Shown: positions 1 through 11,986 of the stretch, piece by piece
How the letters are laid out: each line of letters opens with the position of its first letter
Numbering within the stretch: position 1 is the stretch's first letter
From: Jacaranda mimosifolia
Taxonomy: Eukaryota; Streptophyta; Magnoliopsida; Lamiales; Bignoniaceae
Direction of reading: 5' to 3'
DNA length: 64,000 nucleotides
Assembly (NCBI GenBank): GCA_018894105.1
Contig: CM032133.1
Coordinates: 11,546,501 to 11,610,500 of the forward strand
Made by a program: the position numbers and the translations under genes
The notes under the pieces: model-generated
Databases searched by the model: none
What the model saw: the letters and a program-made list of their open reading frames with translations, nothing else
Told to the model about the DNA's origin: nothing

Positions 1-2089
1 TACTTCACTGGTATTTGGTTGAAGCCCTTAGATCACACATAAACTACGGGACTTGGTCAAGCACTGGGTGGTGATCATGGAATAAGTTTTACACGATCAT
101 GATCTTAAAACTTCCAAGTCATAGGATCCTATGAGACAGGACATCTAAGATCCGAACAGAATTGCACTAATGATACATAAATCTAATGGTTGGATGTTTC
201 TCCATTCCATGAGCAATCCCATATGAGATATGGATACATGTCAATGGGTGCTTGTTAGGGAACAAGGAATTGAAGGCCCGCCTGGAGAATCCATTATATA
301 GCCAAAGTGGCAGGTCGCTAGTGGCAAGTTCTCTAGCTTACACTAGTGCATATAATTAGTCCTCTGACTTGAGGATCCATGGTAACCTTATGTTTAGGTC
401 CTTATGGTTTAACTCTTCCTCGGCCACGTAATGGATTGTTCAGGTAGAAGTTGGGTATGAGTTACTTAGACATGAAGGTTTGTGAGATCCAAGAAGGAAT
501 CCAACTCTTCGTCATTGTTAAGGGCGAGTGCAACTTCTATGTATTCTATAATGATTGATTCCTAAAAATTCTTACGCAAGGTAGTATGATAATTTGAAAA
601 AGGAGTTTACCAAAGATGAGGTCATAAAGAGGAATCGAACATTTGAATGGAGACATAGTATCAAGTCTATTAGGAAACCAGCAAATATCATGCCGTAGGC
701 TTCTTTCGGGAGATAGGAGACAGAAGGAACATATTTGCATGGTACGTGTAAAGCTAGAATGGTTCTCCAAAAGCTTTTATTTCAACCAATTAGTTGGGCT
801 CCATGGGCTTTAGGTTGGATATCGACCATGGAGATTGGGTACTTTTCAATTAATGGAGATTAATTGAATTAAGTCGATTAGTTTAAAGGAGTTTAAACTA
901 AAATGAATATATGCTATTCAAAAGTCACAAGTAGTTGTGAGCCCATGTCCAATGAATGGTAAAACCTACTAGGTTGCATACAAAATCCAATTCCATTTCC
1001 TACTTGATGAAGGAGAATTTTCTAAGAGTTAGAAAATCACTCTTAGTGAACCAATTTTGAGGTTAGTGAAATTAAGGTCAAGTTTTGGGTTGATTAATTT
1101 AATTGTTAAATTGATCAACTGAATTAAGGAGTTAAATTAGATCAATGATTAAAAAGTTAATTATTTGGTGCCACATGACCATCAATTGGTCAAGTTAGCT
1201 TAAAAAGTTAAGTTAAAAATTATTAGCTTAAAAACTTAAGTTAATTGACTTAAGAGTTAAGTCAAAGGTTAATTAATTAAATTAAAGTGTTTAATTTAAT
1301 TAATGAAGAGAATTTATTTTGGAGGGAAAATTCAAATGAGAGGTTCATTTGGTGTGGAATTTTAATTAATTTGAAATTAGATTCCAAATGAAATTGAAAT
1401 GCACAAAAAATTCAAATTCAAATTCAAATTGCAACTTGCCAACTTGCAAGGCCAAGTTGGCGATCACCTTGAGGAAGGTGTGATGCCACATTGGCATCAC
1501 ACATCCTCATTCTATATATATAGATATACAGGGAAAGATAGGCGGCTAACCTTGATCACATTGTGAAGAATTAGATTCTTTCACGTTTTCCATCTAAATC
1601 TCAAGTGTTGCCTTATCTACTGAAGCTTTATTTCCTCTCTTCTTCTCTTACCTCAAATCAAACCTTCATATCTGCAAATCACCTTACTATTTTCTAGTTG
1701 ATATTAAGGTGATTAGGATCTAGCATTAGTGTGTGGATCATAACAATTAGAGGTAAGAAAATTGGATCATAACAATTCGGGCACTTTCCTACGGCTTTTT
1801 GAGCAACATTTTTTACAATAGCTTTATCATGGGGTTGAAAAGGTGATATAAGTTTTATGGAATTTTTGGAGAAGTTTGGATTGGGCAAAAGTTGCATCCA
1901 TTCCGCGGTGTCTCTGTGTGACAATTTCTGGATTGAAAAAGAGTTCTTCATCACTTCCTTGGATTTTTGCAAATCAAGTTAATTCTCCTTGCAAATCTGA
2001 ATCAATAGCATGTTTATATGCTTGTTAGCATGTGTAGCCTAGTTAATTTTAGTTTTTATTATTAGATCCTAGTGCTACATGTGCCCTCA
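1..2089 (+). mobile_element. Ty1/copia (Angela-like) LTR, 5' part outside window
   Basis: This reads forward and matches the reverse complement of the LTR at 55654-57901 over most of its length, so it is an LTR of the same subfamily. The first hundred or so bases of the LTR lie outside the window. The LTR ends ...GTGCCCTCA at 2089. What follows is not a primer-binding site but gypsy LTR sequence (CAAGCAACATC...), so this is either a 3' LTR of an element extending to the left or a solo LTR. The predicted target duplication is CAAGC (2090-2094). The 74-aa and 92-aa frames here are not genes. Confidence 0.85.
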
Positions 2090-2721
2090 CAAGCAACATC
2101 ATTATTTTTCTTAAGAGAAAAGTACAGAAAATAAATCAATATTCATAAAAAATTTGCCATACACATTACTCTCTTAGTAAGCCTTAATTATTATAAGAAA
2201 TAAACTAAGTCTATGGATAATAATCCAAGCCTAAATTAAATTTAGAATAAGAGTTTGACTTGGTCACAACTTCTTCTTTTCTCCATGACCCCCACACGTT
2301 TCGGACTTCTTTTTGCCTTATTGGGACTTCTCAAGCCTGATACACCAAGCACAAATTGATGGGCTACTCAACTTCAGTTTTTTGGCTTCTTGACATGTTT
2401 TTTTCTTTCTTATCCCATTCTTGCTGTATCTCTTCAACAAATGACTTAGCCAAATTTGCAAAGCCATCTTTCACCCTCTTTGCTTCTGCTCTTATGATAG
2501 GACCCATTGGTAGGCAGCAATCTCCATTCTGCCATCAAATGTCTAGATAACCATCAGTACCTCCAGTGCTCATATCAGGCCCTCCCGCCTCAAAAAGATT
2601 TGTCCTCGAATATGAATCCTTATCAAAATGAGAAAGATCAAAAACATTAAAAGTAGCAAAAACTTACACTATGGATGTCAATCTTGTAAGCATTGTCCTT
2701 AATCTTCTCTAGCACTTGGAA

Positions 2722-3147
2722 TGATCCGGAATCAAAGGATATAATGATCCAAAAACCCCAAACACACAATTTGATATTGAACAAACTCTAGAATAAAAAA
2801 CCTCCCTATTGAACCCCTAAGATACTTGATCCTAGAAATGTAAATTGGGAATAAGAATCAGAAATTGAATAAACACTGGAAGGAATTACTACCTTGAAAG
2901 AACTTACGTAATTTCTTGATGCAAAAAGCAGCATCGTGGTTTTTCTTGAGAGAAAACATAGAAAATAAATCAATATTCATGAAAAGTCTGCTATACACAT
3001 TTTTGAGAGAGTATTTATACTCTCCTTGCAAGCCCTAATTATAATAACATATAAACTAAGCCTACAGATAATAACCCAAGCGCAAATCCATTTAGGAATA
3101 AGAGTTTGACTTGGTCACAACTTCTGCTTTTCTCCATGAGTCCTATA
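2722..3147 (-). repeat. Gypsy LTR, truncated-unit copy
   Basis: About 426 bp, homologous to LTRs at 3578-4008, 5427-5840 (plus strand), 53278-53708 and 61107-61538. On the minus strand it begins near a TATAGGACTCATGGAG-like start and ends ...TTCCGGATCA. It abuts integrase sequence instead of a primer-binding site. Confidence 0.75.
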
Positions 3148-3280
3148 TGTTTGGGACTTCTTTTGATAGTCTTGGGCCTTTTGAAGTGTTATACACCAAG
3201 CACAAGGTGATGGGCTATCCAACTCCATTCTTTTAGCTTCTTGACTTGTTTTTCTATTTCTGAGCCTATTTTTTATGCAT

Positions 3281-3577
3281 CTATTCAACAAATAACTTAG
3301 CCAAATTTACAAAGCCTTCTTTCAGCCTCATCGGTATTGCTCTTGTGATAGGTCCCATTGGCAGGTTGCAATCTCCAGTTTGCCTTCCAATGTCGAAATA
3401 ACCATCGTGCCTTCCAGTGTTCATATCAGTCTCTCCCTCCTTAGAAGTATTCATCCTCAAATTAGAATCCATATCAAATGGAGAAAGATCTAAAACATTA
3501 AAAGTAGCAGAAACTTTATACTCACTTGGGTTGTCAATCATGTAAGCATTGTCATTAATCTGTTCTAGCACTTGGAA
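3281..3577 (-). pseudogene. Gypsy pol fragment: integrase C-terminal tail
   Basis: A 96-aa open frame carrying motifs of the family's integrase tail: [32 protein letters not shown] and LRMN, then a GPITRA-type end. The intact family tail starts upstream with a [17 protein letters not shown] block, which is missing here because the adjacent LTR (3578) cuts in. No integrase catalytic residues are present, so this cannot be functional. Homologous fragments are at 2590-2721, 4240-4545, 52458-52935, 53830-54131 and 61824-62138. Confidence 0.75.
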
Positions 3578-4008
3578 TGATGCGGAACCCTAAGGATATA
3601 ATGATCCCAAAACCCCAAACACACAATTTGATATTGAACAAACCTTAGAATAAAATTCCTCCCAATTGAACCCCTAAGATACTTGATCGTAGAAACACAA
3701 ATAATTGGGAATAAGAATCCAAAATTAAATAAACATTGGAAGGAATTATTACCTTGAAAGAACCTATTCAATTTCTTGATGAAACAAACAACGTCGTGGT
3801 TTTTCTTGATAGAAAAATGCAGAAAATAAATCAATATTCATCAAAAATCTACCATATACATTTTTAAGAGAGTATTTATACTCTCTTTGCAAGCCCTAAT
3901 TAAAATAAGATATAAACTAAGCCTACGGAAAATAATCCAAGCCCAAATCCAATTAGAAATAAGAGTTTGACTTATTCACAACTTCTTTTTTTCTCCATGA
4001 GTCCCACA
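3578..4008 (-). repeat. Gypsy LTR, truncated-unit copy
   Basis: About 431 bp and the best-preserved LTR of the left tandem group. The boundary at 3578 sits in the same position of the integrase reading frame as the boundary at 2722 of the neighbouring unit. Confidence 0.75.
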
Positions 4009-4239
4009 TATTTAGGACTTCTTTTGGCCTTCTTAGGCCTTTTGAAGCCTTGTACACCAAGGACAAAGTGATGGGCTATCCAACTTTATTCTTTTGGCTT
4101 CTTGACTTGTTCTTCTCTTTCTTATCCTATTCTTGATGTATCTTTTCAACAAATGACTTAGCCAAATTTTCAAAGCCATCATTCAACCTCTTTGCTTTTG
4201 CTCTTGTGATAGGTCCAATTGGTAGGTTGCAATCTCCAT

Positions 4240-4545
4240 TTACCCTCCAATGTCGAAATAACCATCTTGCCTTTCAGTGCCTATCGTACTTATATTAGTC
4301 TCTCTCTCCTCAGAAAGATTCGTCCTCGAATCTGACTTTATATCAAAAGGAGAAAGATCTGAAATATTAAAAGTAGCAAAAACTTTATACTTACCTCGGA
4401 TGTCAATCTTGTAACCATTGTCATTAATCTTTTCCAGCACTTGGAATGGACTATTTCCTCTAGCATCAGGCCTAGATTTTCTTTGATTTGGGAACCTTTC
4501 CTTTCTCAAATGAACCCAAACCCGATCACCAGGTTCAAATATCAC
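4240..4545 (-). pseudogene. Gypsy pol fragment: integrase C-terminal domain
   Basis: A 101-aa frame starting in the [17 protein letters not shown] block and running through QVLEKINDNGYKID, FNISDLSPFD and SRTNLSEE. It is the longest integrase tail of the left cluster. Zinc-binding and DDE core are absent. Upstream the copy is cut at about 4551, where a plus-strand gypsy fragment begins. Role in an intact element: the C-terminal DNA/chromatin-binding part of integrase. Confidence 0.75.
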
Positions 4546-4574
4546 ATGTTTCTTTTTTCAATCATGTCATGTGT

Positions 4575-4858
4575 GATATGAGCACTGGAGGTACTAGAGG
4601 GAAATATGGTTATTTTTGTATTGGAGGGCAAAATGGAGATTGCAACATACAAATGGGACCTATCATAAGAATAAAAGCAAAGAGGTTGAAAGATGCCTTG
4701 CAAATTTGGCTAAGTCATTTGTTGAAAAGGTGCATCAAGAATGGGCTAAGGAAGATAAGAGAATGTCAAAAACCCAAAAGAATAAAGCTAGAAAACCCAT
4801 CACCTTGTGGTTGGTGTACAAGTCTTGAAAAGGCCCAAAAAGGCTAAAAGAATTCCCA
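4575..4858 (+). pseudogene. Gypsy pol 3' end, plus strand
   Basis: Matches 52755-52935 closely: a GGTRGKYGYF-type stretch, then MGPIIRIKAKRLKDALQIW, the terminal tail of the gypsy polyprotein, then PITLWLV. It faces away from the minus-strand copy ending at about 4551, so 4551-4575 is an inverted junction. The last 105 bases (4755-4857, from GATAAGAGAATG to GAATTCCCA) occur again at 5318-5425, on the far side of a copia LTR fragment. Confidence 0.7.
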
Positions 4859-5318
4859 TTGATATTCTGCTCATTTTCTCTAGTGAAAAGTGAGTAGAAT
4901 TTGGAGGATCAATTGGTGTGTGGATCATTATAATAAAGGCAAAGCATTTGATTTGCTCGCTTTGGAGATCTACTGGAACTGAGCAGTCACTTACTAAATT
5001 TTTGTCGAGCGATCCAGATCGAGTCTTGCTCCAAAGTTTTTACAAAGACTTCTTCAAGGAGTTGAGAAGTTCCATATTTGTTTTGTGACTTTTGAAGTAC
5101 TCTAATCGAGGCAAAAGTTGTTGGTTCTCCGCTGTGCCAGAGTCTGCTAGAATCGGTAAAGTGTTCACCTTTGTGACCTTGGAAATTTGCTCTTTGAGGT
5201 AAATCTCTAACTAAATATGAATTGCAAGCATGAATAGATCCTTAGTAAGTTGTAAGCACTAGTTATTTTTGAGCTTTTGAAGTTTAATTATTAGATCCTA
5301 GTGGCTTACTAACCTTCA
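4859..5318 (+). mobile_element. Copia LTR 3' fragment
   Basis: Resembles the end of the 1-2089 LTR: a shared GTGTGTGGATCAT word near the start, a TTAGATCCTAGTG.. block, and an end ...CTAACCTTCA comparable to ...GCCTTCA of the 55654 copy. It is truncated at its 5' side and embedded in gypsy sequence. It is followed by ATAAG, a candidate target-site half; the matching left half is not adjacent. Confidence 0.55.
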
Positions 5319-5426
5319 ATAAGAGCATGTCAAGAAGCCAAAAGAATGAAGTTGAGCAACCCATCACCTTGTACTTGGTGTATAAGGCTTGAAAAGGCCT
5401 AAGAAGGCCAAAAGAATTCCCAAACG

Positions 5427-5840
5427 TGTGCGACTAATAGAGAGAAAAAGAACCTGTGGCTAATTCAAACTCTTATTCCTAATTAGATTTAGGCTTGGAT
5501 TATTATCCGTATTTTAATCAGGGCTTGCAAGGAGAGTATAAATACTCTCTTAAAAATGTGTATGGGAGAATTTTTTATGAATATTGATTTATTTTCTGCA
5601 CTTTTCTCTCAAGAAAAACCACGACGTTGCTTGTTGTATCAAGAAATTGAATCGGTTCTTTCAAGGTACTAATTCCTTCTCGTGTTTAGTCAATTTCTAA
5701 TTCTTATTCCCAATTATTTACGTTTCTAAGATCAAGAATCTTAGGGGTTCAATAGGGAGGGTTTTTATTCTACGGTTTGTTTAATATCAAATTGTGTGTT
5801 TGGGGTTTTGGGATCATTATATCCTTGGGGTTCTGCATCA
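5427..5840 (+). repeat. Gypsy LTR followed by primer-binding site
   Basis: A 414-bp LTR starting TGTGCGACTAATAG and ending ...GGTTCTGCATCA. It contains a likely TATA region (GTATAAATACTCTC at about 5539), conserved in all copies of this family. Unlike the truncated copies it is followed by a proper primer-binding site, so it is the 5' LTR of the plus-strand copy whose gag appears at about 23770. It is also preceded by pol 3' sequence, giving an internal-LTR-internal order typical of recombination between copies. Confidence 0.75.
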
Positions 5841-5842
5841 TT

Positions 5843-5855
5843 TGGTATCAGAGCT
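5843..5855 (+). other. Primer-binding site, initiator tRNA-Met type
   Basis: TGGTATCAGAGCT lies three bases after the LTR end and matches the usual plant LTR-retrotransposon site complementary to the 3' end of initiator methionine tRNA. Confidence 0.75.
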
Positions 5856-7877
5856 AACGTGAAATAAATTCCTATTTATCTTGCTTTTGTTTCCAGCAAA
5901 AATAAAAAATTTAAGAAAAAAACAAAAAAAAGAAATATGATCGTGAATAGGAGTGTAAAATGGGCTGGGCCAAGCCAGCTTGGCCCACCTAAGTTATAGT
6001 TCAAGATGATTTTGAGCAGGTTCGGGCAGGCTCGCTAGCCTTTCACGCTCTGGATCGTGTCGAGCTTTATTTTGCACAATACAACTCGACTCAAAACTAG
6101 CCCACTATATAGGTGGGCTGATTTATATATGAAATGGGCTTGGCGGGCACGCTCGTAGGATGGCCGGTGGGTTTTTTTTTTTAATTTTAAAATAAGTTTA
6201 AAAATTCTAATTGTTTATATTTATGTGACTCTTGATGTTTTTTTCAACACTTATCCTTTTTTGAAAGACTTAATAATTTATATTTATGTGATTTTTAATA
6301 TTATACAACACTTAAATTTTATAAATACTTAGGAATTTATACTTATATTAATTTTTTGTATCATTATATTTTTCCAAAAACACTACCGAATAAAATGGTG
6401 AGGAGTTTGGCATAGACCCCCACCATCATTAATGTAACACCGCTGAAATTTGGTGTTTTTAAAAAATAAGGGTTTAGAAATCAAGAAATTGGTTGATTGG
6501 ATTTTAGGGCATGAAAAATTTTAAAAAGGACTTGATTGTAAAAAATTTGGAAGTTTTGGGGTCAAAGTGCAAATAGGCAACACTTGATTGATCACATTTT
6601 CAAATTTTGGGGTTGCATGGCTAATATTTTGGGTCAAAGGGGTCAAAGTGAGGCATTCACTTAGTTAGAGGACAAATTGATGTCGGTGGAAACCTTGGAG
6701 GACCTAATTGAAACTAACCATAAAATTTGGGGGTTAATCTGCGAATAAGGAATGTTCAATTCTATAAATGGTGGATTTGCAAATTCACCCCCCATTTCCA
6801 TCTTCTTCTCCACCATGACCACCATTCCCTCCTCTGACAAGCTTCCTCATCTAGCAACCAAACCTTAGCAAATTTGGTACCATTCTCTTCCTTTCTTCAT
6901 GTAGAACACGAATAAGGCAAGTTCTTCCCAAACCCACCGGCGGAACGATCAGAAATTGAGCTCAAAAATTTGGCCACAATGAAGGTGATGGGTTTCCACT
7001 TTTTGGCGACTTCTGGATGAGACCAAGAGGTGTAATCTGACGGGTTCAATTAAGTTAATTGAAGGATTTAAACCCTAATTTTGTGAATTTGGGACTCAGT
7101 GACAATAATTAGACTAATTAAGAGAATTGGACTGTATTGCTGATTTGGGATAACGATATGAGGTTAATTATGTAAATAAAGGCGTGATTATGCCCTTTTG
7201 TTAGTACCGATATAAACCTCATAAATATTCCCGTATAACGGCATAATTAGTCGTACCGTAATGATAGTACTGATCGAACCCTAAAACTACCATATTAGTG
7301 AATAGCTATCGATTTTATACTGTTGATAGCAAGATTGTAATTATTGGAGATTATTAAGTATTATTAGAGTTGAATGGGAATTTTGAATGTAAATCTACTC
7401 TTTTGGCTAGGTGACGAAGAAGTGGGTCTCGCGACCAGTAGATTGCTGATTGTGGATTGCATTTTTTGAGACTATGGAGGTGAGGGTCTGCCATTCTGGC
7501 CTTGATTATACCTATTTATTCTTGTGGAATAACCCCTATGAGGATTCAACATGTTGTGTACAATACTTGCTCTTGATTGTTAAGATCGTATTTGCTTGAG
7601 TACTTATCTAGTTATCAGAATTGTACTTGCTTGTGATTTCGCTCGTTATCTGTTAATTGACATGTGTACCCATGTGAGGGTTGTTTCTTCTTTATACTCT
7701 GCTATGAGTTCATACTTGTTCGTTCTGGCACCTAGAACTTCCAATTGTTATTCTGTTATTGTACTTGTTCTTGATCAATACTTGTTATTATCTTGATATC
7801 CGTATTATTCTGTTTCGTTATCCATTTGGCTTGCCGGCACACTTGCTTGTTTGTACATCATTATATAGCCATGTTAG

Positions 7878-10110
7878 TGAAAGTGCTATGGCCGAGATAA
7901 GCCAAACAAATTCAAAATTAAATAGCAAATCTCGAACCAAAGCAACATCCCCAGGCATATATCATACAACATAAATGGATTAATCAGAGGATACCAACCT
8001 GAATTGCTCAAAATCCAAGGAGATGATGGATGATTCTTCCTATCACAGATTTCCGGCAGTTTCTGGCACAGCGGCGAAAAAGGAGAATATCTTCCAATTC
8101 TGATCTCCAAATGAAATGAGGAAAAATTATCCAGAAAGCTAACTCAAATTCCGATCTTCTGTGAAAAAATTGGCTCAAATATCCATCGGATCGCTCCAGG
8201 AGAAAATCGGGAAGGCGACTGTTCTGCAGAAATTGAGTGGCCTCACTTGTGGTCACCTCCAATGCAAGTCCACACACCTTAAAGCAATCCTAGAACGTCC
8301 AGATCTTTAGCTGGAGCAGATCTGGAGTTTTTTGGTGAAGAATGAGGTTTTTGAGTGAGAGAGAGAATGGATGGAAGTTAGATCTCTACTAACTTTGGAG
8401 AGAATTTTGGAGGAAGAATTTAGCTTGCAAAATTCAGAATTTTGGCTAATGAATCTAGACTGATTTTCAGCCACTCCACCTCCCCTTATATAGAGGTGTG
8501 AGAGGTGTGATGCCAAGGTGGCATCACACCTCCCATGCTCAAGAGGGGACCGAAAATTCCAAGGGCATAATTGTAAGTTGGTAATTCCACTATCATGTGG
8601 TCTTGCCAACTTGCTTAATTTGAATCCAATTCCAATTAATTGAAATCATATTTGAATTCTTCTCTCCAATACTATATTCTCCTATTAATTAAATTAACCC
8701 AATTAATTTAATTAATTCAACTTGATTTAATAATTAAATCAAGCAAACTTAACTCTTTAAGTTTTCTTTAGTTAACTTAACTCTTTAAGACAACTTCAAT
8801 TATTCAACTATCAATGTGGCTCAAATAATCAACTCCTTAATTATTTGCCTAATTTAACTCCTTAAATTAGTTGATCAACTTAACACTTAAATCAGTCAAG
8901 CCATAATTGATCTTGAAATCTCTCTCTCAAAATCGGTCCCTTAAGAGGGACGTATTTTCTAACACTTAGAAATTCTTCTTTCACCACTTAGAAAAGTTCA
9001 AGGCCTTTGTGTGTGACCCATTGGGTTCAACCATTCATCGGACATAGGCTCACAACTCCTTGTGACTTTTGAATATCAAATATTCATTCTAGTTTAAAAC
9101 TGCTTTTAAACTAGTCGACTCGATTCAATCGATCTCTATCAATTGAAGAGTACCTAATCTCCATGGTCGATGTCCAACCTCAAGCCCATGGAGCCCAACT
9201 AATTGGTCGAAATGAATGTTTCTATATGAACCTTTTAAAGCTCTACGCGTTCCATGCAAATACGGTCCTTCCGTCTCCTATCTCCATGAAAGAGGCCTAG
9301 GGCAAGATATTTGTCGGCTCCCTAATAGCCTCAATTCTATGCTTCTATTCTAAATGTTCAATTCCGATGTATGACCTTATCTTTTGGAAAACGCTTTTCC
9401 CAAACTGTCATACCACCTTGCGCAAGGATTTCTGGAATATGATCATTATAAAAGTCATAGGAGATGTACTCGCCCTTCACAAAAGCAAGAAGTCGGATTC
9501 CATCTTAGATCTCATAAACCACCATGCCAAGTAGCTCATACCCAATCATACCCCGAACGGCCCGCTGGGTGACCAGGGATAAGTTAAAGTATGAGGACCG
9601 GACACAAGGTTACAATGGATCCTCAGGTCAAAGGACTAATTTATATGCACTAGCATAAGCAGGAGAACTTGCCACTACCGACTTTCCACTACGGCTACCT
9701 AGTGGAGTCTCCGTTGGATCTTTAGTGCATTGTTCTCTAACAAGCACTCACTAACATGCACCCGTATCATATACAGTTGCTCATGGAATGGAGCAATATC
9801 CAACTCTTTGGATTTATGCATCGTTAGTGCAAGTCTGTCCAGATCTTAGATATCCCGTCTCGTAAGATCCTATGACTTGGAATATTTAAGATCACGACCG
9901 TGTAAGACTTATTCCATGATCACCACCCAGTGAACTGACCAAGTCCCGTAGTCATGTGTGATCTAAGGACTTCATCCAAATGCCAGTGAAGTAATATAAT
10001 ACATAAGATGAATGTGGCCATATGTAAGATATCATTCAATCAAGATTGTCTCTTTAGAAAATAGTTTTACAAAGCCAAAATCATTGGCTTGCCGGGCACT
10101 ATTTCTAACA
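7878..10110 (-). repeat. 3' LTR of copia element 1
   Basis: 2233 bp. On the minus strand it starts TGTTAGAAATAGTGCCCGGC and ends ...CCATAGCACTTTCA. It is the full-length LTR; its partner at 15362-16613 lacks about 1 kb. Comparing the shared first 415 bases by eye gives about 17 differences, so the insertion is not recent. The reading frames at 7886-8609 are LTR sequence, not genes. Confidence 0.92.
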
Positions 10111-10126
10111 ATCTCCCACTTGCCCT
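10111..10126 (-). other. Polypurine tract of copia element 1
   Basis: On the minus strand AGGGCAAGTGGGAGAT directly precedes the 3' LTR start, as expected for the plus-strand priming site. The same tract is at 57902-57917 in copia element 2. Confidence 0.8.
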
Positions 10127-10139
10127 AAAGCCAATGCCC

Positions 10140-11042
10140 TACAGTCTTAAGACCCATCTTCTCAAGATGTCCTTCAAAGACCTTTTGTCCTAAGGGCTTA
10201 GTTAGTGGATCTACTATATTCTCTTCCGAGGCAACTCTCTCCACTCGGATGTCGCCTCTCTCAATGATCTCTCTGATCAAATGATATCGCCTCAAAATGT
10301 GTTTGGATTATTGATGAGATCTGGGCTCCTCAGCTTGTGCTGCCGCCCCGGTGTTGTCACAGAAGACAACAACTGGCTCAGCTATACTAGGCACTACATT
10401 CAACTCTTGAATAAAGTTTTTCATCCAAACACCTTCCTTTGCGGCTTCAGAAGCCGTAATATATTCTGCCTCTGTGGTTGAGTCGGCCGTGGTATCTTGT
10501 TTGGAACTTTTCCAAATCACGACGCTGCCATTGAGGCAAAATATAAATCCAAAAGTGGATTTGAGGTCATCTACATCGGATTGGAACTTGAATCCGAAAA
10601 CCCTTCTAGTTTCAAATCTCCATTACCGTATACTAAGAACAGATCCTTAGTTCTTCTCAATTACTTAAGGATTGTCTTTACGGCCATCCAGTGACTTTCA
10701 CTAGGATTGGATTGGAACCTACTCGTAACACTTAGCAAGTGTGCCACATCCGGTCATGTACATTGAACAACATACATTATGCTCCCTATGGCAAAGGTAT
10801 AGGGTATTTGGGACATCTTTCGTTTCTCTTGCTCAGTCTTAGGGGCCCTAGACTTCGAGAGATGAATGCCATGTCCCATAGGAAGAAATCCTTTCTTGGA
10901 TTCCTCCATACTAAACCTTTTTAGTATTTTATCAATGTACATAGTTTGGGATAGCCCCAACATCCTCTTCGATCTATCTCTATAGATACGTATTCCTAAT
11001 ATGTAGGATGCCTCTCCCAAATCCTTCATGGAGAATTGTATA
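10140..11042 (-). pseudogene. Copia 1 RNase H and end of reverse transcriptase
   Basis: Frames on the minus strand give the RT connection (MKDLGEASYILGIRIYRDR, RMLGLSQ, SMEESKKGFLP, IGSIMYVVQCT) and the RNase H part (KSSKQDTTADSTTEAEYITA, FIQELNVVPS, FCDNTGAAAQAEEPRSHQ). The pieces fall in different frames, and the stretch between about 10525 and 10750 lacks an open frame, so the gene is broken. The RNase H would degrade RNA in RNA:DNA hybrids during reverse transcription. Confidence 0.85.
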
Positions 11043-11047
11043 GATAA

Positions 11048-11986
11048 CTATGCTTTAGTATACTCTAACATTCCAACCTCATTCCCAATGAGAAGGATGT
11101 TATCGACATAAAGCACAATAAACTGTACAGAACTCCCACTGGCCTTTTGATACACACAGGGTTCATATACGTTCTTGACAAAGCCAAACGATTTAACTGT
11201 CTTATCAAAACGTATATTCCAACTTTGAGACGCTTGTTTAAGTCCATAAATGGACCTTTGGAGTTTGCAAACCATTTGCTCGCTCCCTTTGGGTGTGAAA
11301 CCTTGTGGTTGCTCCATGTATATTTCCTCTTCAATGTTTCCATTGAGAAAGGCGATTTTCACATCCATTTGCCATATCTCATAGTCATAATATGCAGCTA
11401 TAGCAAGTAGGATCCGAATGGACTTAGGCATTGCGACTGGTGAAAAGGTTTCCTCAAAATCAATACTGGGTTTTTGAGTATAACCTTTAGCCACTAGTCG
11501 CACCTTAAAAGTTGTCACTTCTCCATCTACTCCAAGCTTTCGCTTATAGATCCACTTGCAACCTACGGGAACTATTCTCTTCGGTGGATCTACCAAAGTC
11601 CATACTTTGTTTGAGTACTTGGAGTCCATTTCGGATCTCATGGCTTCTTGCCAGCGTCTTGAGTCTATGTCCAACATAGTTTCCTCAAAGGTCTTCGGAT
11701 CACTATCCGACTGACCCATCTCATAAAGAAATCCGAACCTTTCGGGTTGCTTCTTGACGCGGTCAGACCTTCTTAGAGGATGTGTATCGGGCTTTTGTGA
11801 TTCAATTGTTTCCACCGCCTGTGGGATTTGTTGATCATTTTGAACTTTATCAAGTTCAACAACAATGCCATTTCTATCCAATAGAAATTTCTTTTTCCAA
11901 AAAGACGGCGTTCCTCGAGACAAACACCTTTTGTTCCGAGGGATCATAAAAATAATAACCCATAGACTCTCTTGGGTATCCCACAA
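11048..11986 (-). pseudogene. Copia 1 reverse transcriptase
   Basis: A 312-aa frame with the copia RT landmarks: VPVGCKWIYKRKLGVDGEV, RLVAKGYTQ, FSPVAMPKSIR, WQMDVKIAFLNGNIEEEIY, MEQPQGF, SIYGLKQASQ and FIVLYVDNILLIGNE. The active-site box, normally YVDD, reads YVDN, so a catalytic aspartate is replaced and the enzyme would be inactive. The same region in copia element 2 (58723-58932) still reads YVDD. The upstream overlap at 11874-12227 in another frame is the end of integrase, so a frameshift separates the two. Confidence 0.9.

Larger units (their letters stand above)
2090..4551 (-). mobile_element. Three head-to-tail truncated Ty3/gypsy 3' ends
   Basis: Three minus-strand units, each made of a roughly 430-bp LTR followed (towards higher coordinates) by the 3' end of the pol gene. 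LTRs lie at 2090-2296 (truncated by the copia insertion), 2722-3147 and 3578-4008. The first two pol fragments are cut at the same codon of the integrase C-terminal region (the FQVLE motif), where the next LTR begins. The third unit extends further, to about 4551, where orientation flips. The arrangement could be a local tandem duplication or repeated insertion; the shared breakpoint favours duplication. Confidence 0.75.

Noticed and set aside
11147..11410. Plus-strand frames across the copia pol
   Set aside because: Antisense shadows of reverse transcriptase and integrase.
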